12,202 nt of DNA from Phoronis ovalis. Lineage: Eukaryota > Phoronida > Phoronidae. The notes beneath the pieces were generated by a model. It was not told the DNA's origin. It did no database searches and saw only the letters and a program-made list of their open reading frames with translations. The stretch lies in contig JAOXYB010047003.1 in the NCBI GenBank assembly GCA_028565635.1, positions 1 to 12,202 on the forward strand, in the 5' to 3' direction. Numbering within the stretch: the first letter of the stretch is position 1; every line of letters starts with the position of its first letter. Positions 6,511 to 12,202 of the stretch are shown in pieces. The position numbers and the translations under genes are program-made.

Positions 6511-9500
6511 TCAAAAATTTTCAAAATGATGCACAAATGAAGCCCCGTCGTATTTATTGAGAGCAGTGCAAGCTTTGTCTACTGTGTTAGTCATCGGTGG
6601 TGGACCGCAACTGAATACACCAATCTTGTTCACCTGAAAAAAAATTATAGTTGCCTCTCATATATTTATTTTACTACTTATTTTTTTACTTTTAAACACT
6701 TTAAATATTCCAGAAAAATTACTGATACGAAAGATGTATTAAAATAATTATATGACATTCGTATTTGGAAAACGGGAACATTTTGATTGAGATTATGATT
6801 TTACTGATTGCAGGTGCCCGTTTATAGTTTGAACACTGAAAAAAGTTTGAAAATCTTTGTATTTCCTTCGTCAATGCAAAGATAGGCAAAGAGCAAAAAC
6901 TCATATATACAATACCCATACACGTGTATAAAGATAGTTAAAGTTCGTAGGCATTGCACCCCTACTCTTTATCCCACAATAAAAAATAATCGGAATTTCG
7001 CTATAGTAATAGGCTTTTACGGAAATAATATATTTAGTTACCTAACGGTTGAAATTAATAGTTATAGTATTTATACTTACCTTAGAATGATGAAGTTGTA
7101 AGGAATTTAAAAACGACTCAAAATTTGGTCGACCAAAATGAGTGATTGATCTTAATCCGGTAAACAAACTTCTGTTCGAGATCTTCTGAAAGTGGCGTTC
7201 ACAAATGTACTAAAAAAGAAAAAAAGCAGCACAAGCTAGGTTGTAGGTTGTATGCTAAATCATTCAAAAATGTTTGAAAACTCTTAAATTGCAATTTTTG
7301 ATCCAGAAGCATTTACTTGCTTTTTCCAATCAAAAATACCTAATAATTTGAAGATCTGTAAAAATAAGATATAATTAGCTGTTTACTAGGAGCCCAAATG
7401 CAATTTGACCACGAATTGAATGATGTACATAAGATATGTATCAGCTATGTATTGAATGATCACGATGTACATAAGATATGTATCAGCTATGTATTGAATG
7501 ATCACGATGTACATAAGATATGTATCAGCTATGTATTGAATGATCACGATGTATTGAATGCAAACTCTTGGTACTGCTACACGGTTTAAAACAGTGCTCT
7601 ACTTTGATTATCTTATCAAGTAGATTTATATGTCCTCCGCTGTCATAAAAGATTCTTTGCGGCCAAGCTATAATAGATCAACGTTATTTATTTCCGTACA
7701 TAATTGCACTCCCAAACTTTGTTTAAATTTTTTTTTATAGGTTTTAACGCTTTGAGTTTACTTACCAACATGGTGGTTCTTATGTCAAACTTCTGCTGAA
7801 ACTGTGTAATAAAAATATGAACGGATACCAAATCATTGTCATCCTTCTCTTCCACTTCACGAATGATGTCAGTCAGCCATTCATAATGTTTCTGCGTGCG
7901 AGTTACCCACAAAAAGTATACCTAAATGTAACAGAAATGCCAAGAAACTGCAGTTAACTGCTCTTAAGCCATATTTGTTTTAATTGTGAAACAGCAGTAA
8001 TTACAAAACGTTTTAAAATTATTTGTGTTACCCTTAAACATGTATAGAAACAGTAAAGTAACAATTTATGCTGATCTAGCACTGTCGTCTAACTGCAAGT
8101 AATGTACTCAATTAAGTAGAAAAGCGTTTGTATTGAAACATTGCAGATCCATAGCAGGACGTGTGAGTGTGAATTATGCGACAAGAATACCTTTTTACAA
8201 GTAAACTTAGTCCCGCTTGCTGATCGGTGTACAAGGTCTTTCAAGATTGACGCAAACGGTGTTACACCAATGCCTCCGCCAACCAGTACAGATACGTCAT
8301 ATTTATACCAATCCTGGTGACCTTCACCAAAAGGGCCGTCCAGATAAATCTAAAAAATAATTTGGCAGGAGTGTCAATAGTGTTACATTATCCTGTCCGT
8401 ATAAACACATACGCTATTGCAATCCAAGCATCTTATCCAGGCCCTAAAAGCTAACATACCTATGCTGATGTATGCCATGTATCAATCAGTTGGCGTACAA
8501 TTTCGGCTTTTATTCGCGCTGTAGACGCATTATTTTACTTCGTACATAATATTATATCCGAGTGCTGCTTTGATTTATTTAGTTTGTCTCTTGAAAAAAT
8601 TATGATAAAGATACCTTTGGATAAGGATGGTCTCGGATAACGTTTGGATCATATGTTCGTCTTAGATTTGTTGTCCATGGTCCTACAGCTCGAATATGCA
8701 GGCTTAAAAATCCCTCATGTGGGGATGAGCTTAATGTAAAAGGATGGTATTCGTTTTCTCCTTGTGTCTTACAAGCTATGCGAACCCACTGGCCAGATTG
8801 AAACTCGAAGTTAAGAGGACGTTTAAATACAAGATGAGTCACATCTGAAACAGAACCATTAGCCATGGCTAGATTATAGTTTTAATTATCGGTGCCGGTT
8901 ATCAGCATATACGCCATCATGTCAAAAGTGATACTATGCATGGCAATCCTTTTCTTCTAAATAGTAAATCTTGTGCGAAATACTTTGGTAAATGCATTTG
9001 TTTACAATAAAGGTTGAAAAGTTTCTCACATTTGCAATGGTCTTTTGGAAATAAGAATGGCGGATTAGCATTACATCTTGATTAAATCTGCGGACATCGA
9101 ACATGCGCCTTTGCAACATCATGATATATAACATTTACACGAAGTTAAAAAAACAACACTTTTATTACCTGAAGGCAGAAGTTCGGCCTTAATTACCGAA
9201 ATCTCTGTTTTGTTTCGGCTTAAACTGACCAATTTATCCATTGTAAACAACAAAATAGGTCCAAGGCCAAAAAAGTGCAAAAACGGGGGCTGAACTAGAT
9301 TCCCACTGCCATGTAGAAACATTAGGAAAAACAATAAAATGTACATGTTATGCGTTATCCAGAAGGCTTGAAAAAGATGACGGCGAGCAAATTGTATGGC
9401 GAATGTATACATAACAGCGACCAACAAAGTGAGTAACACGCCAGTAAATCCTGTGAGTGTCCGCCAACACCAGTATGTGAAGGTAGCAAGCTGGTGAGTT

Positions 9501-11835
9501 CTAAAAGAAAAAAATAAACTTATAGAAGTGACATTTAGAAACTTCTAAGAATTTCCATCCATGAGTTTTTCTTCAATACTAACCTAGCATCCTGCAAACA
9601 AAATGCATGCACGATAGATAGCGGAAATCGAGAAATCGAAAGAGCTCGTCGATCTACAATTAGGGTATTGTTCTTGACTATGATACTTTACACTGATTAA
9701 TATTGCCTGTTTACTGCAGAAGTTAAATTGTCTAAGTACTGTACACAATTAGTGCTTCAGTTATTCGACAGGAAGTACTTACGGTCGAAAGAAATCTCTA
9801 AATAAGCAAGCCAAGTCACCAGGCGTTTGAGTAGAAATGTGGTAAAAGTTTATAGCGTGTCCTACGACATGCATCACTGCAAAATAAAAAAGTAAAGAAA
9901 TTATGTGTGAATCCATTCCTTAAGGTGATAGTTTCTACATTAATGGTGTGTATAATTTCCTACCAACTCGTCTTGCTTTGCCCTGAATGTAGAAAAAGTT
10001 TTTTTTTAAAGTAATCCTGAACCTAAGTTTCTCTATACGCAGTACAAAACTGGATGTCCTACTCACAGAGTATATAGTTTTATTAGCGCCCACAGTCTTA
10101 GGAAGCCTACAATACTAATAATTCAGAGCGCCCAGTATGTAAAAATTGTGTATAAATAAAAAGCGTAGTCCTCATAAGGAGCTAGGGCTATACGGGGGTT
10201 CTCGCGAGCAGCGAGCATTGGTGTTTGTTAAGTCCGAGCAGCGAGCATTGTCTTTTGGCGGCCATTTTTTTCAATTCTTTTTTTACTTGCCCGTGAGGCA
10301 TTTTCTTTTGGCGACTATTTTTGTTTTTGCTTCTTCTTTTTTTCAACTTTCTTTTTCTTGTTAAGTGCGAGCAGCGATCATTGCCAATTTTTAAGTGCGG
10401 CCATTGCACCCTGGGGGACCCCTACCCACTCCATAAGTGTCAAGATTACCCTTACGAACGTCGTAGCATTTTGAGTGATCATTATAGCGCCGCATGCAAT
10501 TGAAACTTACCGGTAAAAAACAGTGCCCAGGATGCGATATACTTGTGGAAAGAGATGGCTGAATCAAATGGAATGAATCTGTGAAGGAATGTCTCCCTTA
10601 AGTATGTGATGATATTGCGGCACATTGTAACGAGGAGACACGAGTAAGTAAACATCATGCCACTGGCTGCTCCGCGAGTTACCGTTACACCATATCCGGC
10701 AATTCTGCGTAGCCCAGCATGTTCTCGTTCCACTGAGTAGTCTGTAACGACATAGTGAATAATACTGTAGCTGTAACTTACTTGACTGACAGTCTAATAT
10801 TAACTTGAAAAAAATTTCGAAATAAACTCTATCACACTATAAAACCCAATTTAACAATATTATTAAATCCACCAATGAGTCAAATTCAGTAAAAACAATA
10901 TTTTCGTAAACTGCTTAAAAACAAACATGTACATTGTAAATAAATAAATAAGAAAACAGAACAATTACAAACTCATCCCTTTTTTGAATTATAAGACACA
11001 TTTGAGTTTTCAAACTCTATTTATACTAAAGCCAATACCTCAGTAAGAAAATCTAATTTTTGCTCTTGAAGTAAAGAAAATGTTATATCAGTTACAGTAC
11101 CCCCATGTATTGTTTTCATCTATGGTGCAATTAGCATACGCATTTCTTATCGTCATGCTTTTGATAAGCTTAAAGTAGCATATAATCCTGCTTTCAGGAT
11201 GTTATTTAATATTTCTACTATGTTTATAGTACTAGTGAATACTTGTGTTCTATAATATTCCAACTTTCCTTGCCTCGCTCCGTAAGAATATGTATAGCTT
11301 TAAACACAGAATTTGTAACCATGCATGACAATAGTGTTTATAAACTCTGAATCCCTATTGTTTCTCTAATGTTTAGACATTGGAGAAAATCTCTGTATTA
11401 GTTTTGTAGAAATTCATTTAGTGCCACGTCTGTATGTATATACACATAGTTTATTTAAGATTGTTTACTTTAGCATTATATTACCTTTTTGTATTACTGT
11501 TTTTATGATCTTTTTATAGTTTGAAATAAAACATTATCGTAAAACATGTTTATGATCCTTTTTAATTCTACACAATATATACTACTTCACTACGTACATT
11601 TAAATAATAATTCTACTTACAATATGCCCTTTCAACAAATATCCCTATATTGGCCAAAGTCCACAATGTAGTCCAGAAAATCTGCAATCTGTAATTCTCC
11701 ACATAACGGATGAAGGCATACCATTGTTGGCTAGCAGGAGTTTTGGGCAGTTCTTTCTGTATTGTTTCTACCTTAGCATTAACATTTGTTGACAGTCGCG
11801 TAGCTCTTTTTGCAGCTTTTTCATCATGATCAGAC
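6511..11835 (-). CDS. DUOX: Dual oxidase, mirror copy (nine exons, 5'-partial)
   Basis: Exons in transcription order: 11621-11835, 10511-10741, 9783-9876, 9169-9500, 8615-8844, 8191-8349, 7766-7921, 7081-7209 and 6511-6633. The encoded protein is the same 555-residue DUOX C-terminal half, with the same splice sites, phases and stop codon (6511-6513). I saw no silent or intronic difference from the + copy, so it may be the same locus represented twice rather than a paralogue. If it is real, it is convergent with the + copy, with stop codons about 820 bp apart. Confidence 0.9.
7415..7552. repeat. Mirror copy of the 42-bp minisatellite
   Basis: The inverted counterpart of 4651-4788, with the same number of units and no visible difference. 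Tandem arrays normally vary in copy number between alleles or duplicates, so equality here bears on whether the second arm is independent. Confidence 0.95.
10205..10408 (-). repeat. Mirror copy of the intronic repetitive insert
   Basis: The inverted counterpart of the insert at 1795-1998, with the same word order (GCGAGCAGCGAGCATTG on the + strand near 10204). It carries no additional differences. Confidence 0.55.
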
Positions 11836-12202
11836 CTGTAGACACAACAGGCATAAAATAAAGAAAAACAATTATCGGTAGCATTCGGCAGGCACGCCGA
11901 TGGGATTCAATACCAGTAAAAGGCCCTGATAATCGTACTGGATCAGAAAAAAAACATTGGAACAACAGTGGTAAATTAAACAAGTGTGCATTTGTTTTGA
12001 AGCATTTATATCATTTATTGACGGCAAAGTGAAAGCCCTACAGGAAACTCTGGTGTTTTATCAAAGCCACGTCAGAAGCACCCAATGAGGATAATTTTTT
12101 ATGGCTTTATGTAGCACACCAGCATTTTTTTTTACATGTTTCATGCTTAGATAAACCATTTGGTAATGTAGCTTGGAAGGCCATCTCTGTTCCCCACTCA
12201 CC

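Larger units (their letters stand above)
6102..12202 (-). repeat. Right arm of the palindrome (mirror copy)
   Basis: This is the inverted copy of the left arm and adds no independent sequence information. Every feature described at x..y on the + strand recurs on the - strand at (12203-y)..(12203-x). It is either a second, freshly duplicated locus or the opposite strand of the same molecule read twice. Confidence 0.97.

Noticed and set aside
1-12202. Terminal inverted repeats of a mobile element or a viral/telomeric hairpin genome
   Set aside because: The arms contain an ordinary split animal gene, with no transposase, integrase, capsid, polymerase or telomere repeat. The symmetry spans everything, not just the termini.
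1-12202. Two ancient DUOX paralogues in tandem
   Set aside because: Ancient or even moderately old paralogues would differ in introns and repeat number; none of the compared segments differ.

Overview
The window is one near-complete 6.1-kb stretch of animal nuclear DNA present twice, as head-on mirror images. Base i on the + strand is complementary to base 12203-i everywhere I compared: both ends, the centre, and all exon and repeat segments. The two arms, 1-6101 and 6102-12202, meet with no spacer inside an AT dinucleotide tract at 6093-6110. Mirrored features fall at exactly mirrored coordinates, so there is no net insertion or deletion between the arms.

Each arm carries the 3' part of one intron-containing gene for a dual oxidase (DUOX), the NADPH-oxidase family member that makes H2O2. 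Nine exons can be joined through GT-AG introns into one open frame of 555 residues ending in a TGA stop. They encode the whole C-terminal flavocytochrome half: the membrane haem-binding domain with four haem-ligand histidines, the FAD-binding domain, the NADPH-binding domain, and the terminal HFENF. The N-terminal peroxidase-homology domain and EF hands expected in a full DUOX lie upstream, outside the window. The + copy runs from 368 to 5692 and the - copy from 11835 to 6511, so the genes converge tail to tail on the centre.

The host is an animal: DUOX, spliceosomal introns of roughly 265-880 bp, AT-rich non-coding DNA and the standard code all fit. The protein looks invertebrate to me, but I cannot name a phylum from the sequence alone. 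There are no prokaryotic genes, CRISPR arrays, tRNAs or rRNAs.

Non-coding content per arm: a GC-richer interspersed-type repeat in the intron at 1693-2326, a 42-bp minisatellite in the intron at 4438-4993, and a diverged tandem duplication (offset 153 bp) in the 3' flank that runs up to the palindrome centre.

The main question is whether the palindrome is real. Zero spacer, apparently perfect identity over 6 kb including introns, a self-complementary TA tract at the fold, and window ends that coincide with the arm ends all favour a foldback artefact of library preparation, amplification, sequencing or assembly. A very recent genomic inverted duplication is the alternative. I see no evidence of a new molecular system beyond this structure.
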